64,000 nt of DNA from an uncultured bacterium. GTDB taxonomy: Bacteria > Bacteroidota > Bacteroidia > Bacteroidales > Marinifilaceae. The notes under the pieces were generated by a model. The model was not told where the DNA came from. It saw only the letters and a list, made by a program, of their open reading frames with translations, and ran no database searches. The stretch is from the NCBI GenBank assembly GCA_905216195.1, contig CAJMSX010000010.1:1-64000 (forward strand), given 5' to 3'. Of the stretch, positions 17,075 through 24,572 are shown one piece after another (within the stretch, counting starts at the first letter, position 1; each line of letters opens with the position of its first letter). The position numbers and the translations under genes are program-made.

Positions 17075-17833
17075 TTAGCTTTTGGCATCTACTTCATCTT
17101 TGATCCAGTCGTAGCCGTGTTTTTCCAGCTCGGCCACCAATTCTTTTCCTGCTGTTTTCACAATCCGACCGTCATACAATACGTGGACTACATCCGGAAC
17201 GATATAATCCAGCAGACGTTGATAATGCGTAATGACGATAGTGGCATTGTCCGGCTTTTTCAATTTATTGACGCCCTGGGCTACGGTGCGTAAAGCGTCT
17301 ATATCCAGACCGGAGTCTGTTTCATCCAGAATGGCCAGGCGAGGTTCCAGTACCGCCATCTGAAATATTTCGTTTCTTTTCTTCTCTCCTCCGGAAAAAC
17401 CTTCATTCAGGGAACGATTCAGCAACTTACTGTCTATTCCGACCAATTCCATTTTTTCCCGGATCATTTTCAAGAATTCTCCGGCAGGATAAGGAGGTAA
17501 ACCTTTGTACTTCCGGTGTTCGTTTACAGCCGTTTTCAGAAAATTCACCGTGCTCACTCCCGGGATTTCCACCGGATACTGAAAACTCAGGAAGATACCT
17601 TCCCGGGCACGGTCTTCCGCCGGCATTTCAAGCAAATTCTTACCGTTAAATTCGACTTTCCCCTGGGTTACCTCAAATCTCTCTCTTCCCGTCAATACGG
17701 CCGACAAAGTGCTTTTCCCCGCTCCGTTCGGCCCCATAATGGCATGCACTTCTCCGGCTTTCACCTCCAAATCAATGCCTTTCAATATTTCTTTACCGTC
17801 TACCACGGCATGCAGATCTTTTATCCTTAACAT
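17075..17833 (-). CDS. sufC: Fe-S assembly ATPase SufC
   Basis: ABC-type ATPase of 252 residues without membrane domains. Walker A is GPNGAGKSTLS (about 35-45), the signature is FSGGEKKRNE (about 146), and Walker B is LAILDETDSGLD (about 169-180). SufC binds SufB and SufD and its ATP cycle drives the rearrangement of the scaffold. Length is usual. It lies 44 bases downstream of sufB and 60 upstream of sufD. Confidence 0.97.
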   Translation of the reverse strand: MLRIKDLHAVVDGKEILKGIDLEVKAGEVHAIMGPNGAGKSTLSAVLTGRERFEVTQGKVEFNGKNLLEMPAEDRAREGIFLSFQYPVEIPGVSTVNFLKTAVNEHRKYKGLPPYPAGEFLKMIREKMELVGIDSKLLNRSLNEGFSGGEKKRNEIFQMAVLEPRLAILDETDSGLDIDALRTVAQGVNKLKKPDNATIVITHYQRLLDYIVPDVVHVLYDGRIVKTAGKELVAELEKHGYDWIKDEVDAKS

Positions 17834-17877
17834 GATATTTCCTATTTACATTTTAACTGTTGATTTCCGTTCCTTTC

Positions 17878-19335
17878 CTATCCGACACTACCTTCCAGAC
17901 TGATTTGCAGCAGCTTCTGAGCTTCCACCGCAAACTCCATCGGCATTTTATTGATGACGTCTCCGGCATACCCCTTAATGATTAATCCCACCGCATCCTC
18001 CGTAGAAATGCCACGCTGATTGCAATAAAACAATTGATCTTCTCCGATTTTGGAAGTTGTCGCTTCATGTTCCACCTGTGCCGTAGAATTTTCGATCTCG
18101 AGATAAGGGAAAGTATGAGCCCCGCATTTATCACCCAGCAATAAAGAGTCACACTGGGAATAATTCCGGGCATTCTGACAGCTTTTGACGACTTTTACTT
18201 TCCCCCGGTAAGCATTACTGCTATATCCGGCAGAAATTCCCTTGGAAACAATACGGCTGCGGGTATTATTACCGATATGTATCATCTTGGTTCCCGTATC
18301 CGCTTGCTGATAATTGTTTGTCACGGCAACCGAATAAAACTCGCTGACCGAACCCTCACCCTTCAAAATCGTACTGGGATATTTCCAGGTAATCGCTGAA
18401 CCGGTTTCTACCTGAGCCCATATCAATTTAGCGTTTTCCCCCCGGCAAAGGCCTCGTTTGGTTACGAAATTATAAATGCCTCCTCTCCCTTCTTTATCTC
18501 CCGGATACCAGTTTTGTACGGTACTGTATTTTACTTCCGCATTTTTCTCCACGATAATTTCCACGATGGCCGCATGAAGCTGGTTTTCATCCCGCTGAGG
18601 AGCCGTACACCCTTCCAGGTAGCTGACATATGTGTCCTCTTCCGCAACGATTAAGGTCCGTTCGAACTGTCCGGTTTTGGCGGCATTAATCCGGAAATAC
18701 GTAGAAAGCTCCATCGGACAACGCACTCCTTTAGGAATGTATACAAAAGAACCGTCACTGAATACGGCCGAATTTAAAGCCGCAAAATAATTATCGCCGT
18801 AGGTGACAACCGTGCCCAAGTATTTCTTTATCAAATCGGGATGGTCTTTCACCGCTTCTGAAAAAGAGCAAAAAATAATGCCTCTTTCCGCCAGGGCCTC
18901 TTTAAAAGTAGTTTTCACGGATATACTGTCCATAACAGCATCCACAGCTACCCCGGCCAACGTTTTCTGTTCGCTCAAAGGAATTCCCAACTTATCAAAA
19001 GTCGCTTTCAGTTCGGGGTCTACATCTTCCCAGTTTTTCTTCGCTTCCTGTTTGGGAGCGGCATAATAGATGATATCCTGATAATCGATTTCCGGGATTT
19101 TGAGGTAAGCCCAGCGAGGCATACTCATCGTACGCCATTTCCGGTAGGCTTTCAGGCGAAATTCCAACAACCATGCCGGTTCCTCCTTTTTGGCGGAAAT
19201 CGTACGGATCACCTCTTCATTCAACCCTTTACCGATCATATCGGTTTCCACCTGAGTCACAAAGCCGTATTTATAGTCGTTGCCGGTTACTTCCTGTAAT
19301 ATATCGTTCTGTTCTTTAGCCATATATTCATTCAT
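17878..19335 (-). CDS. sufB: Fe-S cluster scaffold protein SufB
   Basis: Protein of 485 residues, the main SUF scaffold on which the cluster forms. Recognisable SufB segments include YIPKGVRCPMELSTYFRIN (about 205-223), EDTYVSYLEGCTAP (about 232-245) and the C-terminal core with CGAHTFPYLEIENSTAQVEHEA and FYCNQRGIS. It is the first gene of the suf operon. The -7 promoter box at 19358-19365 leaves a leader of only about 10-20 bases to the ATG at 19335; Met5 at 19323 is an alternative start that also fits the start of homologues (MAKEQND). No SufR/IscR-type regulator gene is seen nearby. Confidence 0.97.
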   Translation of the reverse strand: MNEYMAKEQNDILQEVTGNDYKYGFVTQVETDMIGKGLNEEVIRTISAKKEEPAWLLEFRLKAYRKWRTMSMPRWAYLKIPEIDYQDIIYYAAPKQEAKKNWEDVDPELKATFDKLGIPLSEQKTLAGVAVDAVMDSISVKTTFKEALAERGIIFCSFSEAVKDHPDLIKKYLGTVVTYGDNYFAALNSAVFSDGSFVYIPKGVRCPMELSTYFRINAAKTGQFERTLIVAEEDTYVSYLEGCTAPQRDENQLHAAIVEIIVEKNAEVKYSTVQNWYPGDKEGRGGIYNFVTKRGLCRGENAKLIWAQVETGSAITWKYPSTILKGEGSVSEFYSVAVTNNYQQADTGTKMIHIGNNTRSRIVSKGISAGYSSNAYRGKVKVVKSCQNARNYSQCDSLLLGDKCGAHTFPYLEIENSTAQVEHEATTSKIGEDQLFYCNQRGISTEDAVGLIIKGYAGDVINKMPMEFAVEAQKLLQISLEGSVG

Positions 19336-19357
19336 TGATAGTTCCTGCTAATCCATG

Positions 19358-19388
19358 CAAAAATACAAAAAATTATTGAGGCCCCAAC
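19358..19388 (-). promoter_or_regulatory. suf operon promoter
   Basis: Minus-strand GTTG (19385-19388), 19 bases, then TATTTTTG (19358-19365) matches the phylum consensus. This is the only promoter I see for the seven-gene operon. Confidence 0.55.
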
Positions 19389-19565
19389 CTTAATGCGTTA
19401 GATTCTGCTTATCCGCTAATCGGCAAAAACAATCAGCCCTCGCCGCCTTTCTTTTTCTCTGCTTCCCAGGGGCACTTACCGACAAAAGGAAGAAGGGAAA
19501 ACTCAAAATCGGAAGATCGGGACGGGAAAAAATCCGGACAAACAAGGAATAAAAAGATTATGTAT

Positions 19566-19573
19566 TACCTTTG
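19566..19573 (+). promoter_or_regulatory. thiL promoter, -7 element
   Basis: TACCTTTG matches TAnnTTTG, 20 bases before the thiL ATG, so the leader would be about 15 bases. No clear -33 element is visible. The 19336-19593 gap otherwise holds only the suf promoter and no gene. Confidence 0.5.
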
Positions 19574-19593
19574 TAAAAACGAAAAATAAAACC

Positions 19594-20679
19594 ATGAAAA
19601 ATAAAACCCAATATACCGAATTATCCGCCCTGGGAGAATTCGGACTGATCGATCACCTGACCAAAGATATTCAGCTCCAAAACAGTTCTACCCTGAAAGG
19701 AGTAGGAGACGATGCCGCGGTACTGGACTACGGAGGAAAAAAAATACTGGTCAGTACCGACATGCTTGTTCAGGGTATTCATTTCGACCTGACTTATACA
19801 CCTTTGAAGCATCTGGGGTATAAAGCCGTCGCCAGCAATGTGAGTGATATATGCGCCATGAACGGAACTCCGAAACAAATCACCGTTTCTCTAGCCCTTT
19901 CCAACCATTTTTCCGTGGAAGGAGTAGATGAACTTTATGAAGGGATTTACCTCGCCTGCCAGCGTTACGGCCTGGACCTGATCGGAGGAGACACCACCTC
20001 TTCTCTCACGGGTATGTGTATTAGCCTCACGATTTTAGGCGAAGCCGAAGAACAGGATATCGTCTATCGGAATACAGCCGGGGAAAATCAATTGATTTGC
20101 GTCAGCGGAGATTTGGGAGCCGCTTATATGGGCTTACAGTTACTGGAACGGGAAAAAACCGTCTTCGCCGGTCAGCAGGATGCAGCACAACCGGATTTTT
20201 CCGGGTATGAATACATTCTCGAAAGACAATTGAAACCCGAAGCGAGGGTGGATGTGGTGAAACTGCTCAAAGAAAAAAACATCCGGCCGACGGCCATGAT
20301 CGATATTTCCGACGGCCTGGCTTCCGAAATAATGCACATCTGTAAAAATTCAGGAATCGGCTGTAATCTCTACGAAGAAAAAATTCCCATCGACTATCAA
20401 ACTTACAAAATGGCGGAAGAACTGAATATGAATGCCACCGTGTGTGCTTTATCGGGAGGAGAGGATTACGAACTTTTATTTACCGTTCCCCTGGAACAAT
20501 ACGATATGCTGACCTCCCTGGAAGCGATTCATATTATCGGACACACCTGTAAAGCTTCCGAAGGTTGTATCCTGACGACCCGGGATGGAAATACGTTCCC
20601 TCTTAAAGCCCAGGGATGGACGAATTTCAAAACTCCGGAAAATACATCAAATCAAAAATTCGATGAAAAAAAAGAATAA
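19594..20679 (+). CDS. thiL: thiamine-monophosphate kinase
   Basis: Protein of 361 residues of the ThiL (AIRS-like, ATP-grasp-unrelated) kinase family that phosphorylates thiamine monophosphate to thiamine diphosphate. Motifs include the N-terminal GVGDDAAVL at about 38-46, the Mg-binding STDMLVQGIHFD (about 58-69), ASNVSDICAMNGTPK (about 84-98), the GGDTTSS loop and the ISDGLASEIMHICKNSG and SGGEDYELLF segments. Length is slightly above the usual 320-350. The 3' end overlaps the next gene by 17 bases, suggesting translational coupling with that unknown gene. Confidence 0.95.
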   Translation: MKNKTQYTELSALGEFGLIDHLTKDIQLQNSSTLKGVGDDAAVLDYGGKKILVSTDMLVQGIHFDLTYTPLKHLGYKAVASNVSDICAMNGTPKQITVSLALSNHFSVEGVDELYEGIYLACQRYGLDLIGGDTTSSLTGMCISLTILGEAEEQDIVYRNTAGENQLICVSGDLGAAYMGLQLLEREKTVFAGQQDAAQPDFSGYEYILERQLKPEARVDVVKLLKEKNIRPTAMIDISDGLASEIMHICKNSGIGCNLYEEKIPIDYQTYKMAEELNMNATVCALSGGEDYELLFTVPLEQYDMLTSLEAIHIIGHTCKASEGCILTTRDGNTFPLKAQGWTNFKTPENTSNQKFDEKKE

Positions 20680-21274
20680 ACTCGAAAAATTACTGGAAGA
20701 TATCCGGCTGTATGGTGCGGAAGGCAATCGCAGAAAATTAACGGAAGTCTTACGGGAAATCATGACTTCCCGCCGGCCGTATTACCACGAAAGCATCGGG
20801 CAAAATTTACAAGACGGTTACAGCGACAGCCTTTTTAAAGCGTTAATCCTGGAATTGGACAACGAAGAAGAAGAAAGTATAGAAACGGCTGAACTGGCAT
20901 ATGTGGGGATCTGCTCCGTACTGAAAGGAGAGAAAGAATCCGTTCCGGAGCATTATAAACGCCGTCTCCTTTTACTCCATTATTTCAGTGATTTTTTTAC
21001 CGACGCTCTGATCGATATTTTTTTAGCAAAATACCGGGAAAACCATATGCTGGAGGCCCGTCAACTGGTTATGGAATGTTTGCAAAAAATGCAATGGGCC
21101 GATATGCTCTATTTGGAAGAACACCATCCGGATTATATCGATGAAGACGAGCAACTGGAACAAGTCTGCAACAACCTGGAGATAGCAGAGGAAGCCTCCG
21201 CAGCGGACAGGGCCGAAGCGCTTTTACTTCACAAAGTGCTTTATGCTTATCTGAAGACCAAATACAAAAACTGA
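20663..21274 (+). CDS. unknown acidic helical protein, 203 aa
   Basis: I do not recognise this protein. From the ATG at 20663 it is 203 residues, with a basic N-terminus (MKKKNKLEKLLEDIRLYG) and a strongly acidic remainder that looks all-helical, with no signal peptide or membrane segment. A longer frame begins at 20585 inside thiL, but the internal Met at 20663 is preferred because it leaves only a 17-base overlap with thiL, typical of coupling. The helical repeats around residues 95-165 hint at a HEAT- or ARM-like adaptor, which is speculation. A terminator-like hairpin at 21270-21294 overlaps its stop codon. Confidence 0.75.
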   Translation: MKKKNKLEKLLEDIRLYGAEGNRRKLTEVLREIMTSRRPYYHESIGQNLQDGYSDSLFKALILELDNEEEESIETAELAYVGICSVLKGEKESVPEHYKRRLLLLHYFSDFFTDALIDIFLAKYRENHMLEARQLVMECLQKMQWADMLYLEEHHPDYIDEDEQLEQVCNNLEIAEEASAADRAEALLLHKVLYAYLKTKYKN

Positions 21275-21294
21275 GAGCTGCGCGGGCTCTCAGT
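21270..21294 (-). terminator. hairpin terminator of the RRM gene (overlaps the opposing stop codon)
   Basis: ACTGAGAGC, 7-base loop, GCTCTCAGT; on the minus strand it is followed by a TTTTTG run, good for terminating the RRM gene ending at 21307. It lies between two convergent genes and may serve both. Confidence 0.65.
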
Positions 21295-21306
21295 TATTTC
21301 TGCAAA

Positions 21307-21624
21307 TTAATGATTAGAATTGAATCTTCTTTCACCGCCACCTCTCGGATAAGACCGGTGGTTGCTTCTCTCTCCGCCTTCTTCTCTGGGTCTGGCCTTT
21401 TTCACCACAATCTTTCTTCCCTGGAACTCTGTTTCATTAAGAGCATTAATAGCATTCATTCCTTCGGTTTCATCTTCCATTTCAACGAAACCAAAACATT
21501 TTGAATTACCGGTTTCTCTGTCGGTAATTACTTTAGCAGATGTAACAGTACCATGCTCTCCGAAAAGAGCTGCCAAGTCCTCGCCCGTTGTAGCAGAACT
21601 CATCTTTGCAACAAAAATATTCAC
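21307..21624 (-). CDS. RRM-domain RNA-binding protein, 105 aa
   Basis: Single RNA-recognition motif protein of 105 residues. RNP2 is NIFVAKM at the start and RNP1 is KCFGFVEM around residues 44-51; residues 80-105 form a short basic Gly/Arg/Ser-rich tail. Single-RRM proteins of this type are abundant in Bacteroidetes, where they have been linked to post-transcriptional control. The gene stands alone, with a promoter about 95-100 bases upstream giving a fairly long leader rich in A and T. RNA targets cannot be told from the sequence. Confidence 0.93.
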   Translation of the reverse strand: MNIFVAKMSSATTGEDLAALFGEHGTVTSAKVITDRETGNSKCFGFVEMEDETEGMNAINALNETEFQGRKIVVKKARPREEGGERSNHRSYPRGGGERRFNSNH

Positions 21625-21718
21625 AATAAAAAAATTAAATTAGTAAAACATGCAGAAGAATACGCAGAGAGATTTTTTTAGTTTCAAAAAAGCAAGTCCG
21701 GAATCCTCCTATCGAGGA

Positions 21719-21726
21719 CAAATATA
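21719..21726 (-). promoter_or_regulatory. RRM gene promoter, -7 element
   Basis: Minus-strand TATATTTG is an exact TAnnTTTG match, about 95 bases before the ATG. The resulting leader of roughly 85-90 bases is longer than for other genes here. Confidence 0.5.
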
Positions 21727-21807
21727 AAGTAAATATTTAATAGTCAGAAATAAAAAAATGTATTAATTTTTCCAGAAAAAATATTTTTTATTTTATTCAT
21801 TCATTTA

Positions 21808-21838
21808 TTTGGTTTTTCCGGAGAATGCATTACATTTG
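21808..21838 (+). promoter_or_regulatory. tRNA-Phe promoter
   Basis: TTTG (21808-21811), 19 bases, then TACATTTG (21831-21838) is an ideal Bacteroidetes promoter, 15 bases before the tRNA. Confidence 0.75.
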
Positions 21839-21853
21839 CACTCGCAAAACGAT

Positions 21854-21926
21854 GGTGTCATAGCTCAGTCGGTAGAGCAAAGGACTGAAAATCCTTGTGT
21901 CCCTGGTTCGATTCCAGGTGATACCA
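21854..21926 (+). tRNA. tRNA-Phe (GAA)
   Basis: A 73-base cloverleaf: acceptor GGTGTCA pairs with TGATACC (one G-U), the anticodon stem is AAGGA/TCCTT around the loop CTGAAAA with anticodon GAA, and the T-loop GGTTCGATTCC is standard. The discriminator is A and no CCA is encoded. It has its own promoter and a strong terminator just downstream, so it is a single-gene unit. Confidence 0.97.
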
Positions 21927-21934
21927 CTCCTTCG

Positions 21935-21968
21935 AAATCCCTGAAAATAAAATTTCAGGGATTTTTTA
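21935..21968 (+). terminator. tRNA-Phe terminator
   Basis: AAATCCCTGAAA (21935-21946), 6-base loop, TTTCAGGGATTT (21953-21964), then a T-run to about 21967. It is a strong intrinsic terminator. Confidence 0.85.
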
Positions 21969-22126
21969 TCCCTTTTCTCCGGAAACAAGTCCGGGCAGAG
22001 AAGATCCCGAATGCCCAGCCCCACAAGAACGGTAAATATACAGACAAGCCGGGAGGACCCTTTCATCTACAAACGTCAAGAAAAACCAAGGAAATAAAAA
22101 TACGGGGAAAAAGCCGTCGAATTATC

Positions 22127-22134
22127 TATCTTTG
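22127..22134 (+). promoter_or_regulatory. dinB promoter, -7 element
   Basis: TATCTTTG matches TAnnTTTG, 14 bases before the dinB ATG. Confidence 0.5.
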
Positions 22135-22148
22135 CTCCAAAAAGGGAA

Positions 22149-23222
22149 ATGCTACAACGTAAAATCATCCACATCGACATGGACGCCTTCTATGCATCGG
22201 TAGAACAACGGGACCACCCGGAATACCGGGGCAAACCGGTCGCAGTAGGACGACCGACTCAGCGGGGCATCGTAGCTGCCGCCAGCTATGAAGCCCGCCA
22301 ATACGGAATTCATTCGGCTATGTCTTCCCAAAAAGCCCTTCAATTATGTCCGCAACTTATTTTCATTCCTTCCCGCATGGAAGTCTATAAAAACGTATCC
22401 TCCGAAATCCATGAAATATTCCATCAATATACCGACATCGTCGAACCCCTATCCTTGGACGAAGCCTTTCTGGACGTCACCGAAAATAAAAAAGGCTGGG
22501 TATCGGCTACCGAAATCGCCCGAAACATAAAAAAAGAAATTAAAGAAAAAATCGGGCTCATCGCTTCAGCCGGTATTTCCTACAATAAATTTCTGGCAAA
22601 GATTGCTTCGGACTACCGGAAACCCGACGGTTTGTTCACCATTCATCCCAACCAAGCCTCGGAATTCATTGAAGCCTTGCCCATCGAAGCATTCTGGGGC
22701 ATCGGGAAAGTAACCGCCCGTCAAATGCACGCCTTAGGCATTCATAACGGAGCTCAACTCAAAAAATGTTCACTGGAATTTCTGCTTCGTAACTTCGGCA
22801 AAACCGGAGCTCTATACCACGATTTTTCCCACGGAATAGACCCGCGGTCCGTAGAAGCAGTACACATTCGGAAATCGGTGGGATGTGAACATACGTTCGA
22901 CAAAGACCTTACACAGCCTACGGAAATCATCATTGAAATTTACCATGTGGTGATAGAACTGATTGAAAGGTTAAAAAAAGCGGGTTTCCACGGCCAGACG
23001 TTAACTCTCAAAATTAAATTCCACGACTTCTCTCAAAAAACCCGAAGTATTACTCCCGGCTATATTCTCAGAACAAAAGAGCAAATTCTGCCCTTGACCA
23101 AGGCCCTGTTTAAGGATACAGATCTGGAAAACAAACGTATTCGTTTGTTGGGAGTCAGCCTATCGAATCCCGTAGATCCTTCGGTACGTAGAGAACCTAT
23201 TCAACTTTGCTTCGATTTTTAA
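22149..23222 (+). CDS. dinB: DNA polymerase IV (translesion Y-family polymerase)
   Basis: Protein of 357 residues with the Y-family active site: IIHIDMDAFYASVEQ at the start (metal-binding Asp) and PLSLDEAFLDV (about 97-107) in the palm, then the thumb helix-hairpin-helix part and the little finger, ending in a QLCFDF tail that matches the beta-clamp binding motif QLxLF type. It performs error-prone bypass synthesis at stalled forks. A promoter box lies 14 bases upstream; I see no obvious SOS box. It is the only gene in its unit. Confidence 0.95.
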   Translation: MLQRKIIHIDMDAFYASVEQRDHPEYRGKPVAVGRPTQRGIVAAASYEARQYGIHSAMSSQKALQLCPQLIFIPSRMEVYKNVSSEIHEIFHQYTDIVEPLSLDEAFLDVTENKKGWVSATEIARNIKKEIKEKIGLIASAGISYNKFLAKIASDYRKPDGLFTIHPNQASEFIEALPIEAFWGIGKVTARQMHALGIHNGAQLKKCSLEFLLRNFGKTGALYHDFSHGIDPRSVEAVHIRKSVGCEHTFDKDLTQPTEIIIEIYHVVIELIERLKKAGFHGQTLTLKIKFHDFSQKTRSITPGYILRTKEQILPLTKALFKDTDLENKRIRLLGVSLSNPVDPSVRREPIQLCFDF

Positions 23223-23558
23223 ATTTACCGGCTTTCCTCCCCTTTTCCGGTATTCCCGCTCATACCTATTTCCGGGATTTTTTATTAAAAAATAGAGTAT
23301 ATTTCTATTTTTCTTCCATTTATTAAAATAAAACCGTTCAATTGTTATTTTATTTACAAAATATTTATTATTATTGTACTTGTTCTGCTTTTTAATCGAA
23401 CCAACCTCAGGATTAATTAAATGTGGAGGATGCATTAGACCGTACATCCGCTCGATTTCCCGGGCAGATAAACCGGAATAACGCACGCTAATAAAATAAC
23501 CGGAAGTTTCACCCCTTTTTCCTTCTGCAAAGAAAGGAGCTCTAACCGCAGAAGACAT
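23160..23558 (-). other. doubtful open frame or gene remnant in an AT-rich gap
   Basis: The 368-base gap 23223-23590 after dinB has no convincing gene. On the minus strand a frame of 132 codons opens at 23558; its first 56 or so codons (start MSSAVRAPFFAEGKR, then RYSGLSAREIERMYG) look protein-like, whereas the remainder is AT-rich Asn/Lys/Phe filler that runs 63 bases into dinB. This pattern suggests a degraded or chance frame rather than a gene. A different-frame overlapping open frame at 23435-23659 is no better. The sequence of the gap is clearly more AT-rich than its surroundings. Confidence 0.25.
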
Positions 23559-23590
23559 CCTCTTAAAATCAAATTATCTATTGAATGCTT

Positions 23591-24556
23591 ATGAAAAGAA
23601 TACTTGTCATCGTAAACAAAAACTGGGAGACGGAACCCGTACTGAATGCTCTTACTCATCCGAAACTACGTCCGGAAGAATTACCGTTTCCCGAAATCGT
23701 GAATACTCCCCGGGATGCCGACAATCGTATGAGTCAACCCCGGGCACTGTTTTCCCTCGGAGGTGCAGGCAAAGAACGTCTGGAAATAATGGTACGTTGC
23801 ATTGAAGATCTGATGGCAACCGGAGTGAACACTTCCAGTTCCCTGGAGAAATACCAGGTATTGCCCCCTGTAATAGCCGAAGATGCAGCCGACCTGATTA
23901 TCAGTGTCAGTACGGCCAATTATCCCTATACAGAGCCGGGAGATGTTCCGGTTGCCCCGGATTGGCTTGAATCGCACAACGGATCGGTAGTACTCGGCGG
24001 CAATTTCTTTATCCATGACGGAGCGAGCCCCGACGCCGATCCGGACACCAAACTGAAACATCCTGCCGTAGGGACTTTTATCGCTTCGAACGTCAATTCC
24101 GAATTGTTCCAGTTGGCTGAGTCCGTAACCGTTCGTCTTTCTCCTGGCGGTAAACCGAAAATGATACCGCCTCCCCATGCCCCTTCTCCCCACTTGAAAT
24201 GTATCGGCGATGCCGGTTATTCCGCCATCAGTTCCGTTAACGTGACGGATTACAATGCTTACGATACCATCGACAGCGAAGCCTTAGGGGAATTTTACCG
24301 GAAAGCTCCGGCCCACTGCACTCCTAATTCGATCGAAACCACCCACGGTGTAGTAAAAATCTGTACCCGGGAAGAACCTATCCTCTTCCTTTCCCCGATT
24401 ACCGATCGTTTGAATCACTTTAACGATGACGTAACGGATGCCCAGAACTACGTAGCGGCCTTTAACGGCGGGCTGGTACTGGGAGAATTACTTTGCCTCC
24501 TCAACGATTTCGTTCAGCAAGGCAAGACTTTCGAATCAGAAAAAAAACAGAAATGA
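23591..24556 (+). CDS. unknown protein, partner of the PLB-like hydrolase, 321 aa
   Basis: I do not recognise this protein with confidence. From the ATG at 23591 (a second ATG lies two codons upstream) it has 321 residues, no signal peptide and no membrane segment. The beginning KRILVIVNKNWETEPVLNAL and the end, with SPITDRLNHF near residue 280 followed by a Gly-rich helix, distantly resemble the Rossmann-like fold of nucleoside phosphorylases/nucleosidases, but I see no clear active site, so this is only a hint. It has a 16-base gap to the next gene, which encodes a phospholipase-B-like hydrolase, so the two are very likely cotranscribed and functionally linked. Confidence 0.8.
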   Translation: MKRILVIVNKNWETEPVLNALTHPKLRPEELPFPEIVNTPRDADNRMSQPRALFSLGGAGKERLEIMVRCIEDLMATGVNTSSSLEKYQVLPPVIAEDAADLIISVSTANYPYTEPGDVPVAPDWLESHNGSVVLGGNFFIHDGASPDADPDTKLKHPAVGTFIASNVNSELFQLAESVTVRLSPGGKPKMIPPPHAPSPHLKCIGDAGYSAISSVNVTDYNAYDTIDSEALGEFYRKAPAHCTPNSIETTHGVVKICTREEPILFLSPITDRLNHFNDDVTDAQNYVAAFNGGLVLGELLCLLNDFVQQGKTFESEKKQK

Positions 24557-24572
24557 ATTAAAAGAAAACAGG

